From NCBI GenBank assembly GCA_000708835.1, contig DF237188.1, forward strand, positions 5,444-69,443: a stretch of DNA of 64,000 nucleotides, in the 5' to 3' direction. Source of the stretch: Klebsormidium nitens. Its lineage: Eukaryota > Streptophyta > Klebsormidiophyceae > Klebsormidiales > Klebsormidiaceae. Of this stretch, positions 23,001-36,059 are shown in pieces. The notes under the pieces are model-generated. The model did no database searches, was not told where the DNA came from, and saw only the letters and a program-made list of their open reading frames with translations. A program made the position numbers and the translations under genes. How positions within the stretch are numbered: the first letter of the stretch is position 1; each line of letters opens with the position of its first letter.

Positions 23001-25955
23001 CACTGGGAGTGGCGCCAAGAAGAGGAGCATGGGAGGCGGGCGCTGGAGCACGGCGGAGGAGCAGGCGGGCGAGAGGATATTGCACAACGTGAGAATCCTA
23101 TAATCCATCGTCATGTTGGTCGAGATTGCGTTTGTCAGCCGCTATTCTAAACGAAATTGGTGACACGGCTAGGTGTAAAAGTCTTCGCTCGCGTGCTCCA
23201 GGGTTTGAGGTGGTTGCACACCTGTTAGTTCTGGACGAGCGTGGGCGTAAACATTGAAGGAGCTCACTTTTGCTTCCTTGAAGCTGGCATGTCCCTTCTA
23301 GATTCGTACAGGTTTCGAATGTCAACACACCCAACGCCTTCAGTGAACACGTTGTCACAAAACTCGAGCGACCCCAGGTTCTGGTCATGCGTGAGGAAGC
23401 ACTTCCACTTCTTGCATGCTTTTAAACTCGCACCAGGCCTGACTGATTTCAAAATCTCCTTCGACTGTCCTGCGTCGGGCATATGTTTTCCGGCTATCCT
23501 GTGCTGTCTCGGTGTGAGTGCCTTTCGACTCTGCTCGCATTCTCTCTACGAGTCAATGACTGACATTTTCCAATGATAACCTCTGTGGGCATACTTTCCG
23601 TGATAACGCCCTGTGATTCCTGACTTGAAGCTCTGCGCCGGACCTTGAGGAGGCTCAACAACGACTTGGCGGTTGATCGCGTTCGCTCGAGAAGATTGGC
23701 CGGATCCCTGAACCTGTCTTTTCGCACGATTGCAGCTCTCGGGGGGTCTACAAGGCCTGCCTCAAGCTCAGCACAACTTCGAGACGACCACGCCCACCGG
23801 AAACCTGCCTGCCCCCGCTGCATTGACCGACCGGTCTCTGCCCAAGGCTGCTTCCCCGATGCAAGAAGATCCAGTTCTTCCCACGGCTCTCGTCTTTGAC
23901 AACGGCCAGCATCCAATCCGCCCCGCAACGACAAAACGCCGCCGGTCCAAACCGTCCCCTCAGAAAGCCCCCGTCGGTCCACGGTCTGACGACGGGAATG
24001 CCACGGACGCGCAGGACGCTGCAGCCGACACGCCGGTCAAGAGTACTGCAACGGGGGAGAGCGACTCCAAACAGAATGACGGCACCCTCTGCTCTTCGCC
24101 AACGTGGTCTGAGTTTGTTGACAAGACGAGAGAAACCTTCGATAAGCTGCTGGCGAAACAAAACTGCGAGCAAGTCCAAGTAGGTCACGTTCTCAGCACA
24201 CCCTCCCCCGACGCCGCTGGAAACCCTCCCCCTCCTTTCGGTGGAGGCGGAAACGGAAATGGGAACGGAATCGGAAACGGAAACGGAAACGGAAGCCTTT
24301 GGAAGGAAGAGGCTTGGGAGAAGGACGACAAGAAGGTCAAAGCGCCGCAGCATCTCCTGACCGGCACGGCTAAGGGTGGAGACGAAGCAAGCGCGCACGC
24401 GCTAGCAGGACGCGCGCCGCCGCCAATGAAGCCCTCGCTGGGCTTGCACACGACGCGTAATGAAATGCGGGCGCCAGATCTCCTGCGCCGTGGGAAGAGC
24501 GCTCGGGGAAGTAGCGAGAGGACCGAAAGGGGCGAGGATAGCTCCGGCGTGGCTGAGGGGGAAGGGGAGAACGAGAAGGTGGCGGAAGAGGAATGGGTCT
24601 GGACCAATGGGGAGCCTCAAGAGAGCGACTTGATTGAGGAAGTCGCGCCAGATAATCGCGAGAAGTCCACTGGAGGAGCCGGAAAACCGGTCGAGGAGGG
24701 GGTGCTTGTGGTTCCTGGAGACGGAGGAGAAGCGCGCGAGAAGGAAATAGCGCGCGTTCTGCAGGGAGTGTCAGCCCTTGCGGTAACGCGTGAGACGGAC
24801 GAGCTGGACGAGGGCGCGAAGAAGAGCGTACCGGGTGCAAAAGCGAAGGAGGCGAGCGGACTGACAGGTGCTCATGGCAGTAGCAAGAACGGGTTTAGCG
24901 CCGTGAGAGATGGGAGCAAGCTGACCAGTAAAATGAAGTGCAACGACATGGGCAAGTCGAGCCGCGAGGCAGAAAGTGCGGCTGACGAAACGGCGGGGAA
25001 GGACGCCATCAGCGTCGGAGCGGCTGAAGGGGTGAGAGCTAAGAGTGCGGCGCAGTCGGAGACTGTCGAGCAGACCCCGGCCAGAGCCAAGCCGTCTAAG
25101 GGAAGCAAGGGGTCGGGGCAATCGAGGGGCATAGCAAAACATAGCGGCGCAGTTATGGGAGGCATCGCCAACGAACGCTTCGGGGATGGTCTTACGATGT
25201 TGGGACCTGCAGAAGGGAACTCTAGCCCCGGTTGGATAGAGTTTAATGCTGGAGTGAAAGTCGCACGTTCCTCATTTCCACCCACAGAAGGTGAGCCACA
25301 AGATCGTGAGTCCATCGACAGATATTGGGCCTCTCGGGAAAGCAGTCCCCATATCCCGACCGAACACCGCCCCTTTAAGCCGCTATTTGTTGACACCCCG
25401 GACGAGCCCGCCACAGAGTCAGCCCCCCAGACGCAGCCAAACCCGCCTGCCGAGCAACCGATGCAGAGGGGCCTCAGGAGAGCTGCAGTCGGGGGACTTT
25501 TCCGCGGCGAGACGCAAGAGGGGGGCCGAGAGCTGACTGTTCCTGCAGGGATTGCGGCAGCCGGTGGAAGGAAGTTTGCGCCGGCGAAGCCCACTGTGTC
25601 GGGGGGCGTGACGGCGGGAAGATCAAACCCGGGGCTGACCAGAAGAGTTCCGGAAGGGGCACCGGAGGGCGGAGTCGGAAGAACCGGAGGCACGGTCAGA
25701 TTTATCGAGGGCGGGGCGTCGGGCACGGAAGCGAGATCTGTGGCGGTGAAGGAGTCTGCGGAGGCGGTGAGTGTGACCGGGAGAGCAAAGGTGGTGGTGG
25801 TCAAGAAGACGGCAGGAAGCGGGGTGTCGGCTGAGGACAAGAAAAAGGGCCCGGGCGGCGCGCAGGGCGGCTGGAAGGGAGTCGGGAAGCCGCCGAAGGG
25901 CGCAGGAAAAGGGGCGAGCGCAACCGGTGGAACTGGACCCGCCTGGAGAGGGTAA
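20096..25955 (+). CDS. Gene B: large, mostly disordered paralogue of gene A
   Basis: Exon 1 (20096-20350) is exactly 255 nt, as in gene A, and encodes the related domain (VIKQYVNQCLD...PP.FSL..LE.......NKGLDKKLLK, then RRARA). Exon 2 (20624-20703) is entered in phase 0 and left in phase 2, as in gene A. Exon 3 (21088-21198) is Arg/Gly-rich in the phase that fits. The long exons, about 22419-23088 and 23736-25955, join in phase 0 and encode over 960 residues of low-complexity, Ser/Glu/Lys/Gly-rich sequence. This includes a Gly-Asn run at about 24238-24294, a basic patch TTKRRRSKPSPQK, and a basic Gly/Lys-rich tail before TAA 25953-25955. The exon 3 to exon 4 junction fits only if the second AG (22417-22418) is the acceptor. 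An alternative last exon after 21576 would stop at 21698, and the long frame would then be a separate gene. No known domain is recognised in the long part. Confidence 0.5.
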
Positions 25956-27482
25956 TGAAGGTACGCCTTTGCTTCACGATTGCAGGCTTCCGCAACGACT
26001 TTTTATGCAGCTGCCGGAGAGCTTCTGATGGTTAACTGAGGGCTAGTGATTGCGTAAACCACGGTAAACAAGAGCGTCGCCACGTTGGCAGGATGAAGCG
26101 GGGTAACATCTCCTGTACCCTTTCGCATCAATGGTCCATCACGAAGCAACTCCGGCATCGTACTGAATTGTTTTGCGCATTAGAAGCTCGGAACCTGCGG
26201 CTAATTCCCCGGATATGACGGGGTTGAATGTTGGCGCTAAATTTCCAGACTCCCCATGTTCTTACCTTCGCGGTTCCTATCGCGGCACTCGTCGAACTGG
26301 ACACAATCAAAGTCTCGGGCTTTGTTTTCTGAACTTGATCGTAGACTGGAGGCCACAACACTGTCTGGCTTTTGCCTCGCAGGTGTACAGCAGCGGCGAC
26401 ATAAGTGAGGACAATAGCTTGTAATTTGAACAGAAAAAATGAAAAACAAACTGAGGACGGGACTTGTACAATGACAGCTTACGGCACTGGTGTATGACGG
26501 CCATGCTTGAATTCGTTACCAAACGAGGCAGATGCTTTGAGAGGAATCGTGTAACCTACGAGCACACAGTGAGGGAGGCAAACGTAGATTCGGCAGATGT
26601 ATGCAATTATGAGAGGGGCGGTCGGCGTAGAGAATAGCTAGTGTTGAGCACATACCTGGTGGCTCAGGCAGAGGTTTCCAAGTAGATGCAGCAAAGCATA
26701 CGTAGAATATGGAGATGTAGGCTGGTCAGAGTACGGGTAGTTGAGCTTTATGAGCGAGAGCTGAGCTTGTCCTAAAATCGGCCCCACAAAGCAGACGTGA
26801 TCATCAGTGCGTGGTGGCCTCTAGATAGTAAACGAGAAACTTTTGTAGTATGTAGATTGGCCCCTGTGTAATGTTACAGCTTTCTTTCCTCAGCTTGCAT
26901 CGTCAAACAGCCCTCTGAGGCTTCTCTTTGCAAACTATGTTGCCTATCGCGAAAAAATCATGTTTAACCATAGCTCCTATTGTACTCGGCTTGTAACATA
27001 GCATGTACCGTCGCTATAACGCGCTTGCATTATAAGCCGGAATGCCTAGTGTTATATGCAAGCTTGGAAGCGTGCATTCATGCAATCAGTCGCGGAGGCG
27101 CGATGCACATTGTACACAAAGATCATGTATTGCTGACGTCCAACTTGAACACGCGGCGCGAGCCAGATTCATGATTCACGATGTTACTACGTACCGTATA
27201 TACTGCAGATCGACAAGATTGATCCAGCATCTGTTCACATCTATGGACACGTTACGCCGCCGGTGCCGCACACCAAGCATGTTCAAGCAATAGCTAGCCG
27301 CATGGGCCCAGCCGCGCCTTAGTCACTCCATTGGGCATGCTTACAAAATTAAGCATGTACCAGCTAGCTGCGAGGTAAACATCCAGAGAAACTGGCACAA
27401 GCTAGGCGAGCGCTTTAGGGCCAATCATGCACACGGTCGTGCGTACGCGGCGGCCGCGGACCGCCCCCGCGAACACGGCCAT
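25956..27482. other. Intergenic, nothing recognised
   Basis: No coding or RNA signal is supported. Composition becomes A/T-richer towards 27 kb. Confidence 0.4.
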
Positions 27483-27633
27483 ATGTCGCAACGCAACCCC
27501 GTCAAACCCTGGCTGAGCGTACCAGACGGTCAAGATTTGTCCAGCCGGCCGCGCGCGCCCGCTTCTACTAGCCGACTACTGACGTCTGAAGTGGTTGAGT
27601 GCAGTCACTGCTTCTCGCGGGGTGTGATCAAAG
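27483..27633 (+). CDS. Candidate first exon of the RBR ligase gene
   Basis: An ATG at 27483 opens 50 codons that end at 27633 before a GTATGC donor. The product starts MSQRNPVKPWLSVPDGQD, is Ser/Pro-rich, and contains one Cys-x2-Cys pair (ECSHCF). It is the first plausible start upstream of the RBR exons, but the connection from 27633 to 29254 was not resolved. It could belong to another gene. Confidence 0.25.
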
Positions 27634-29253
27634 GTATGCTGTGGGTTTGTTCAGGCACATGCAGCCTGCTTGAACGTCTGGTAGAGAAGCTTAAGGTCCT
27701 GTGCTATACCAGCAAACAGAGAGGTTTTTAGCTGGCTTCCAAAGATGATCATTGTGGATGGCACCAGGTTGATGAGTAGCTCCTCTAGTGCTCTCTTCAG
27801 ATCCTGAACAGCCCTTCTAGTGTCGCTTTAAGTCCTCTCGCCTCGTGGTACTTCTGACCTCTTCACACACCAACAGCGTTGTGAGAATCCGGGAACCAAG
27901 TTTACAGCCGGCTGTTGGCGTGGAGGATCTGGTGAGGAAGCGGCGGGCTACGTAAGGAGTAGCTCTCAGGAGGAGATCATTAGGCGCACCTCCTCGTTCA
28001 ATGTTGTTAACCTGTAAGCTTTCCTGCATCGGCGGAAGATGGATTCGTGAAATTCTGGACTTTGCCACTTTGAAGTCCCTTTCATGGGGCTACGGTGAAG
28101 GAGAGCTTCTTTTGATCAAAATATGTGTTTTCAGGTCATGGGCCACTGTAAGATATAGTCAGTATTAAGGAACTACAGAGCTTGAAGTTCATCAAGGCGA
28201 TAATTGACTTTGAGCTGAGACGTATCTGCACGTTCCATCTGCAGTCAGCTTAGCACCTTCTCTCCAATCTCTGTATTACTTTTGCTACATACCTAATTAA
28301 ATTCTGGTCAAGAGCTTCCAGACGTCTTGAGTTGCCGTCTTACACGATCAAACAAAAGCTCAGTGGCATGAAGAGTTGAGGCGGCCTGCAAAATGTCCTT
28401 TGGCCCACCTCATGTTCTGAAATCCTCTTGCCCCTCATGTACCGTGACGTGGTGGTCAGAGCTGTCGTTTGCAATCTGTGAACGTGCTCCTAAACAAGAA
28501 GGGAGGCCTTCAAGATGTCAGTTGTGGACAAGCGATCAGACGGCTCACCAAACAAAGCTGCAGTACTTCTAAGTTATCTCAACGATTGACATCTCTTTCT
28601 TGTTTCGGAACAGCGAGTAACAAAAATTTGAGCCTGTCCGCCTCTCAGAGCCAACAGAAGCATGGCCTCAGTTAACGCGATTGCGCAGACACCTTCGCCG
28701 CCAACAGTGAGGCAAAGACCTTCGCGGTGCCATTCCCTTTGCTAGCTTTTCAGGACGGCACTGCTACTTTTCCCCAAGTAAAGTGTGGCCTTGTTCGCCT
28801 CACCCTTCATCTGTGCACTTCGGCTTCGGGATGAAGCTTCGTCTTTCGTGTTTGATCTCACTTTTGCTGTAAAAATGTTCCTTTGGGTTTTGACGTTTCA
28901 ATTCGCAAGAACAACTTCCTTGAGTTCACCGTGCGGCTGTTATTCAATGAAGTGACTGTGATCTGCTGTCTCGGAAAGATGCAGATGAAACGGGTTTTGT
29001 GACGTTCTTCACAACCGCACAGTCCTGCAAACAGTCTCCTCATTTAGCAATTTACTTTTTGAGGGAAGGGGAGGTCCAAGACTGCTGGGCATTTGGACTG
29101 ACAAGGATATTTCAGTGGTTGGATGCGGTCTATCTCATCTGGATCACTAGGTTCTTTTGGCTCTCTAAGTTATGTCGCTTTTGTTTCCAATAGAAACTTC
29201 TAGCACTTGGGTCCTAAGCGTTCAATGAACCTGTTTCTCTTTCCTGGTCGAAG

Positions 29254-31950
29254 CTCTTGAAAGAGTACCTGCAACAGACTCCGCTCAACTTTCTGATGCA
29301 GTCGGCGGACAAGCCGCCGTCTCCCTGTCCGGAATCCACGAGCGGAAGTGCGGCTGTCTTTCTACCGGCGCCAGGGCCCGGCTTGAAATCTGAACAAGTG
29401 CTCTTTGTTGGCTCGTCGAATGAGAGCGATTTTGAGACTCTCTTTCCCACAGCTTGGTCCCGCATAGCCTCCGCACTTCCCAGTGCAAGGTACGTCAATC
29501 ACGTTTCCGCCTTCTTGCGAATTCTACTTCCAGAAAAGGGTCCTTAGTGCGACACTTGCATGGTTGATCTCAAATCAGTCCTCACTCGAAGCTCACGTGC
29601 CATTGGTATGGAGTTTGACTTGATTTGTTGGTTTTGAATCAGCATCTAGCCTGGGTATCCGTTCCTAGAAACTCTCACCGTGGCATGTTCAACGGTGCGG
29701 TTGTGGTTCCCCGTTGCTTAATTGAGCATGATGAAAAATTTGTACCTTTCTCAACCACTGATTGGTTCTGCAGATTTTGGTCTCTTCGTACTGTCCTTTG
29801 CCTCAAGAAAGCGGTCGCATCTGGGTCGACCCCATGTCGTTTAACAGCTCTATTTGAAGTTCTGAGGAGACGATTGTGCTCTTCTGTCTGTATTTGCAGA
29901 AGGATGCCGTACAAGCCGACAGTCGAGCAGACTTCAAACTGGGTTTCAAGCCTCTGCAAAGGTAATTGCATTTTACCAGGAGCCAAGTATCAGATCTGAA
30001 GCAGATGAATGTGCCTAGCGCGCTTAGAATAAAATCTGACGTCCATCTAGTCCTTGTCCTTGGATCAGGTCTTGCTTTTCGCTTTTCTTTCCTGCTTCAA
30101 GCCTCATTCAGAGGGGGTTTCTTTCAGGTGACCTACTCTCATTCGCACAGGATGTAACATGCGGAAGCAAGAAAGGAAAGTCTAGAAAAGACTACGTGGC
30201 TTTTCTGTTGCAGAGTGCGCTGTCTGCGCCGAAGAGAAGCCGATTGCCGATTTTGAACGGCCCACAACTCTCTGTTCCCACGCTCTGATAATCTGCAGGT
30301 GAGAAGGCGTTATGGATCACCGAAGATGTCAGAAGAAGTTTCTTGTGCAACAATTCTGAATGTGCATGACAGTGTAAGATCGCGGGACCCACATAACGCG
30401 AGTCGATTCAGTGACAACCTATTTCGGTTCTTACGGTGGTTCCGATCCTGAGTTATGTAGGGGCTTGCTGAGACCCCACTTCGGCCTCTCAGCTGAGAAC
30501 ACGGTTTGGCGGCGTAAAGAACAGTAACCAGAAGTCCCTCTCAATCCCCACGGGCTGCTCGGCTTGAATCAGTACGCATCTTTAAGCTTATGACCCAGAA
30601 AAAAGCAATCTAGCACCTATCTAGCACACCTTTCCGACAGCTTGTCTTAGATATCTTTGGAGGCACAGCCTTGTAATCGGAATATGCCGCAGGGAACCAA
30701 TCCGACACGCTAGCTTATTCGATTGCGGGGTAACTTCCAGTCAGAGGACTAAGATATGTTCGTTTCATCTTTCAGGCGATGTGTTCAGAGAAGTCTCGTC
30801 GTGGCGGTGATTGAAAACGGTGTGACTGATCAGGCGCTTCTGTGTCCGTCTTTCGACTGCACGTCAGCATTCAAGTTGACGGACTTGCAGCGTTCTTTGA
30901 CGAAGGTGCGTCTTCATTTCGTGAATCGCTGGGGAGTGTGTATACACTTTCCAATATTTGGCCTTCCTGAAGAGCCCTTTTGAGACTTCCTAGTGGGCTA
31001 GTTCCTTCTCTCACCAATAGCCTTATCTGCCGTCGTTCAGACTTGCAAATATAAGCTTCTGGTACCAGTTTGGGCAATCCAGATACGCCTATTACTTGTG
31101 TCGCTTTCTACAGAGTATTCCTTGACTCTCAAGTTGGACATTCAGAGAAGAATTCAAGCTCGGACCCGGCAATCCTTGAAAGAGACATATGAGATACTTT
31201 GGAAATGTCATCGTCTCCTCGAGGAGACACAACCATCTGAATCTGCTTCTTGCGAAATACAGTGACCTCAAGTCCAGGAATCACCCCTGACTCCCTCTAA
31301 ATCTGAACTTCAGCTCCACCTAGCTAGATCTCTTCTGCAGTCCACGATCCAGAAAGCCGGCTTGACGACTCCGGTCACACATCTCGACTCTTTCCGCAGG
31401 ACACGTGGTGCTCGCCACTTACGAACATCTGTCGTCTCAGCGCGCGCTTGAAGCGGACCCCGGATTCCGGTGGTGCCCCCGGAACGGATGCGGAAACGGT
31501 CAACTCGTAGACGACATTGAAGGGAGCCGCTTCTGGACTTGCTCTGAATGCAAATGCAAGATCTGCATACGTCACCGGAGCCTTTTCCACGACGGACTGA
31601 CGTGCGACGACTTCGACAAACTAGCCACGTGGAAGGGGAGATGGCTCAGAGTGGCGGCGAGAGCGTTCCGCCCGTTCCGGTGGCGGCGGGCTCAGCGGCT
31701 TCCGGCGGGCGAGGAGGGGGCGGCAATTGACGCCGAAGAGCGAAGAGCGCGCGAGCTGGCCGCGCGGAAGCGCGAGGAAGCCGCAAGCCTCGCGGCGCTC
31801 AGGAAACTGCGCGTTAAGAGGTGCCCAAAATGTGGGCAGGGGCTGCAGAAAACCGGCGGGTGTGATCATTTCATATGCGCATCACCTGCCGGCTGCCAGG
31901 CGCAGTTTAACTGGAGTGGGGCGGACTGGGCCGGAGGTCGATCGGCGTGA
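29254..31950 (+). CDS. RBR (RING1-IBR-RING2) E3 ubiquitin ligase, 5' end unresolved
   Basis: Exons 29254-29489, 29900-29961, 30214-30298 and 30776-30905 join in phases 2,1,2,0. A last exon 31400-31950 ends in TGA; its phase implies a missing micro-exon between 30905 and 31400. RING1 is complete: ECAVC, then TLCSH, CRRC and CPSFDC. The IBR follows (WCPRNGC, CSEC, CKIC, RHRSLFHDGLTC). After an Arg/Glu/Ala helix comes RING2 with RCPKCGQGLQKTGGCDHFIC. The Cys of GGCDH is at the position of the catalytic Cys that receives ubiquitin in Ariadne/HHARI-type ligases. The usual terminal zinc pair (C-W-x-C) is absent: the chain reads QFNWSGADW and then stops. Such enzymes take ubiquitin from an E2 as a thioester and pass it to substrates. 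The substrate is unknown. Confidence 0.75.
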
Positions 31951-33561
31951 ACGAAGAGCATTGTACTGACAATCAAGAACCAGGCGTCAAGCGGTATCTA
32001 TTTTGTCCCTGTGTAGGGTTCAGCAATATTGTTCGAAGAACCTTATAATGCGGTTGAATTTGCAGGGTCATCTGTGAGCCTGAAGCTTGATGTGCGAGGA
32101 TTCACTGCGAAAGATTTACTCTTCACTCTCTCTTGCGTCGCCTAAATGCCGGTTGACCCATCTCGCTCACACTAAATTGGGTAAGAAGAGGTCGTTTGGT
32201 TTGCTTGCTACGTAATCACTTCAGTTCGTACATGACAATTTCATATGGCTCAATTTTGATGGAGACCCACTACCATCTTTGAATGTGAAGCACTGGCGGC
32301 GCCCCTAAGGCAGGCGTACTTGCTAACGGGCTGTCAGTGGTACGGCTGCCCACGTTAATATTTGAACACGCATTTTTTGCCTTGTAAGATTATAAAACGA
32401 TCGGGAATGCTGAAGGCCAAAACTATCACGTGGGATTCACTTACCCTCTGACACCGCATAATCGTTGTCCAAGCTCGGCTAAATCTGAGCCGTTAGGGCT
32501 TACTTTACACTGTACTTCTCAGCATACAGCTTCAAGAGATTCGACGACTAGTCAGCCGCAAAGCTTTCAGAGTTTTGATGCGCAGTACATGGGCGTCAAG
32601 CGATCGAGGGTACACTTGTACGCAATGAGGAGCTCGCAGAAGACTCGGCTCTTGCAAGTTACGACAAGCAAGAATCTCGAAGAGCATAACATGAGCCGTA
32701 CGCGTCTTCTCTATTTATTACTAGCTCATTGTGAAGCAGACCCTAAGTGTCTCTTCATTTCCTCGGTGGCGTCATTTATATAGAGATTAAAAACTCAGAA
32801 AGACACGGCTTAGGTAGATATAAAAATTCTCTTCGAGAACGGAACATCGATTGTACGATTATTGGACTCATGAAGCTCACATAAAGAGATGCGGGGCATT
32901 GAGCATTTCATAGTGATCTTGAGCATGTGGTTTTTACATAATATCGTTGGCGCAAAAGCATCGCAACCGGAACCATCCTGATCTCTACTTGTAGTCAGTT
33001 CTTAATACAGATACCTTTTCCTATCATACAAAGTTGCTAACTTCTTAGTCGCTCTTTACGAGGAACCAGTATGGGTTCCTTTGCATCATGACCTAAGCTT
33101 GAAATATGTTGTAAGCTTGATGTACGGCGCTTTTATTGACAATCTGTATCTGGTTAAATGTTATCTTACCCACAGATACCATTGGGTTTCATGCGAAAGG
33201 AGCAATCTCGTCAATCACGATAAGCTGAGAGTTGACGGTTTCAAGCTCTTGAATGAAATGCAAAAGACACTACTCTGATTCACAGAGTCTGCTGAAACCA
33301 ACCACATACAACAGGAACCCTGGAAGAAACCACCCGACCTGCAGCCGTTCTCGATTGGCACCCTACGTTCTGATAGCTGTCCATGCTCTATACAAATAAC
33401 ACAAAGTCACCTTTCAATCACTGAAAGAGGGCAGAACGCTTCTGAGCTTTTTCTTCTGGCCTCGATTCGTACTTCAGAATCACTCTTTTCAGAGCAATTT
33501 TCAACTCGCTTCGAGCCACCATCTTCCGTGTCTGCTCAGCATCCCGAAGTCCGTCTCAAGA
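31951..33561. other. Intergenic, A/T-rich, nothing recognised
   Basis: No supported coding frame. It covers the 3' flank of the RBR gene and the 5' flank of the small secreted protein gene. Confidence 0.4.
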
Positions 33562-35289
33562 ATGGCGCCCAAATCCAGCCCTGCTGCCACCGCTTGCTTC
33601 CTTCTCCTCATGGCTGCAGCAGGGGTTGCGCAGGTAAGAGATTTCTTAGTCTAATCTACCGAAAGGTCTCTTACCTGTGGCTTATGCAGAGTGAGTATCG
33701 ATTGTAATCAAGCTGCTTCGAAGAAGATTTTGCTACAACCAGAATATTTTTTGTTGAGTGGAAAACACCTCCAGAACACCCGTTCACTCATAACTGCAGT
33801 TTGGAGACTAGCTTGATATTCTGCTTCTGTAGTCGCTGCTTCGAGCCGCATGCAGCCTTCGCCGGCTGATGTCTACCATGCTGTATTGAAGTTCGCGTTT
33901 TAATCCTTTGCAGAGCCCTTACACATTCTCAATGTTCCGGATCCAAGATGGAAAACACCCCAAGTCTGATTGATTTCATAACCTGTCAGCCATCTGTTCC
34001 GCTCTTGACAACAGTTGATTGCCTTCTTTATGCTACAGGTTTTGGCGGGGACCGGCCCTGGGGAAAAGGACACCGAAATTGGCGCTGAACGTCGTAGCCC
34101 CAAAGGTTAGTCTGCTATTAGCCTAGGCACCCCAACCTTCTGCCAAAGATCTCGAATATAATCAGAAGAGCGTACATCCATTACGAAACATCCACCCATT
34201 AACAATATGTCGTACGGATGGCACCTCCGAATATTCCAAATCACCCTTGACACACGCAGCTTACAGAGTCGAGCGCGAGAATCATCCACAGGCTTGGATA
34301 TTTTTTCTTGCAGTGCTTGAGACCCACTCTCTTCAATCATGACTGGCAAAAGCAATCCTAAGTAAAAGAAGTCTCGAGAGCGCGTTGATCGGAATGAAGC
34401 CCCATCATAACCCAAAAGTCTCCAAACCGGGTTCCCATTCCATGCAGTCGTTCCATCGAAAACTGGGGCTGTCGGCAGAAAGCTCCTGAAGGACGAGTAC
34501 GTGTACGAGGAAGTGCGCGACCCGGCCGTCACGGCTGAGCTGCACCGGATGCTGGGCACCGGCAAACACAAGACGGCGCAGTTCATGGTGGCGCCCGGGC
34601 CGAATAGCATCAACCAGACCCAGATCGGTGAGATACATTTTGTTTTATGCCAAAGATGTTTCAGAGAAGCCAGAAGTACGGCAGAACACCTAGCTCCAGA
34701 GAGAGGGGAGTCGTATTGTGTGGTTTTTTAGATTTAGGCTTGCTCTCTGCGTCAGGATGACTTTGTTGATGGAGGCGCCTCCTTCTGGCCAAAGCCCGTT
34801 GGCAGCAAATCGTCCTTTGTTTCTAAAACGATCCCAAGGCCTTTCCCAAAGGGAAGTAACCTTGTGCAAACTTACGATATTAAACATGACAAGCAGGTCA
34901 AGGTTGAACGCCAGATCTTTACTTGTCCTTTTCATTTTCCAGCTTTGAACGGGCTGTCCGACGGGACCATCAACCAAGTGCAGCAAGGTAAGACGAGTTC
35001 CCTTAAGCTACATAGTCTGGTCCGACCTGTTTGACCAAGCTTTTACACACAGGCATGCAATCAATGTGTCTCGAATTCTGTCACCGACACCACCTCCATT
35101 CCCAAGTATGTCTCTATGTTGCAGAAGGACGAGTTGGCGTCAGGCTGTAGAACAGATGAAACTTCTCAAGAACTTCGTCCTGATACGTGTTTGTTTGCTC
35201 TTCGTGTGACAGCTGTCAGCCAGCTGGGCAGCGGGTACAACACGGCAATCCAAATCGTCATCATTAACGAGAAGGGCGTCTGTCCTTAG
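33562..35289 (+). CDS. Small secreted protein with 15-residue N/Q repeats
   Basis: Exon 1 (33562-33633) encodes a clear signal peptide (MAPKSSPAATACFLLLMAAA, then GVAQ). Exons 34039-34105, 34479-34627, 34943-34987 and 35213-35289 follow; the last three join in phase 1 throughout. The exon 2 to 3 junction does not match in phase, so a small exon or a different boundary is missing there. The C-terminal part repeats with a 15-residue period: INQTQIALNGLSDGT, INQVQQAVSQLGSGY, then NTAIQIVIINEKG. Regular N and Q two apart, with Gly/Ser turns, is the pattern of curlin (CsgA-type) amyloid strands, although three units are fewer than in bacterial CsgA. The product is about 135 residues and ends in a single Cys (GVCP). 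A surface or wall role is an inference. Confidence 0.6.
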
Positions 35290-36059
35290 CAACCCAAGCA
35301 TCGACTTGGCTGGTTAGAATTTGTCTTTCCATAGACAGTACTCGTTTATTATGGTCAAATTCCTTTGCGGAGTGTATCTCCAATGAGCCAGAGCTACTTC
35401 CCCGGCTGATCAGGCTAATTACCAAGTCTGAAGCTTGAATTTCTTGAGATACAAATCGTCTTTTCTCAGCCGTAGAGCGTATCAACCGCCCAGTGACATC
35501 AAACGAAGTTGGCTCCGTACAAAACATGAGGCTGGAAGGGCATCAAAGTTGGACCCCATTTACTTGTGGGTTCAACCTACGTGAGGCAAACGGTTACTGC
35601 ATCCGCCTTCGAATGTCAAACGTTGATGTGCGAAGAACATAGAATGATTGGCTGTTTCTACAAGACCTAATTAACGCAAACGATTATCTGAGCGACTGCA
35701 TAACGTGATAACGCCGATGATGTGTACGTCTACCAGTATGAATGGTTACTCATGGGAATGTTTATCTGACTGCACACCACTAATCCACCGCTGATTATTT
35801 TTTCAAAGTGCATGCGGCATGACATTGGATATCGATAAGTAAGCTCCTGGTCTGATGTGCTTTATGATAGTGCACCAACGCACAATTTGATTACAAGACG
35901 TGTCTAACAGTCTTGTAATGCACTGCAGCGGATCTGGTCATCGATCCCACTCTCAGCGTCCACTGGCAGGCAACATCTTCGCTCTACTTAAGGCTCGAGT
36001 TTTCGGACAAGGGGAAAGCACGAGCAGCGAGAGCGAGTATAGGAACCGAGAATCTACTT
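35290..36059. other. Intergenic, nothing recognised
   Basis: A plus-strand frame at 35900-36160 is Ser-rich but has no supporting splice context. Confidence 0.4.
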
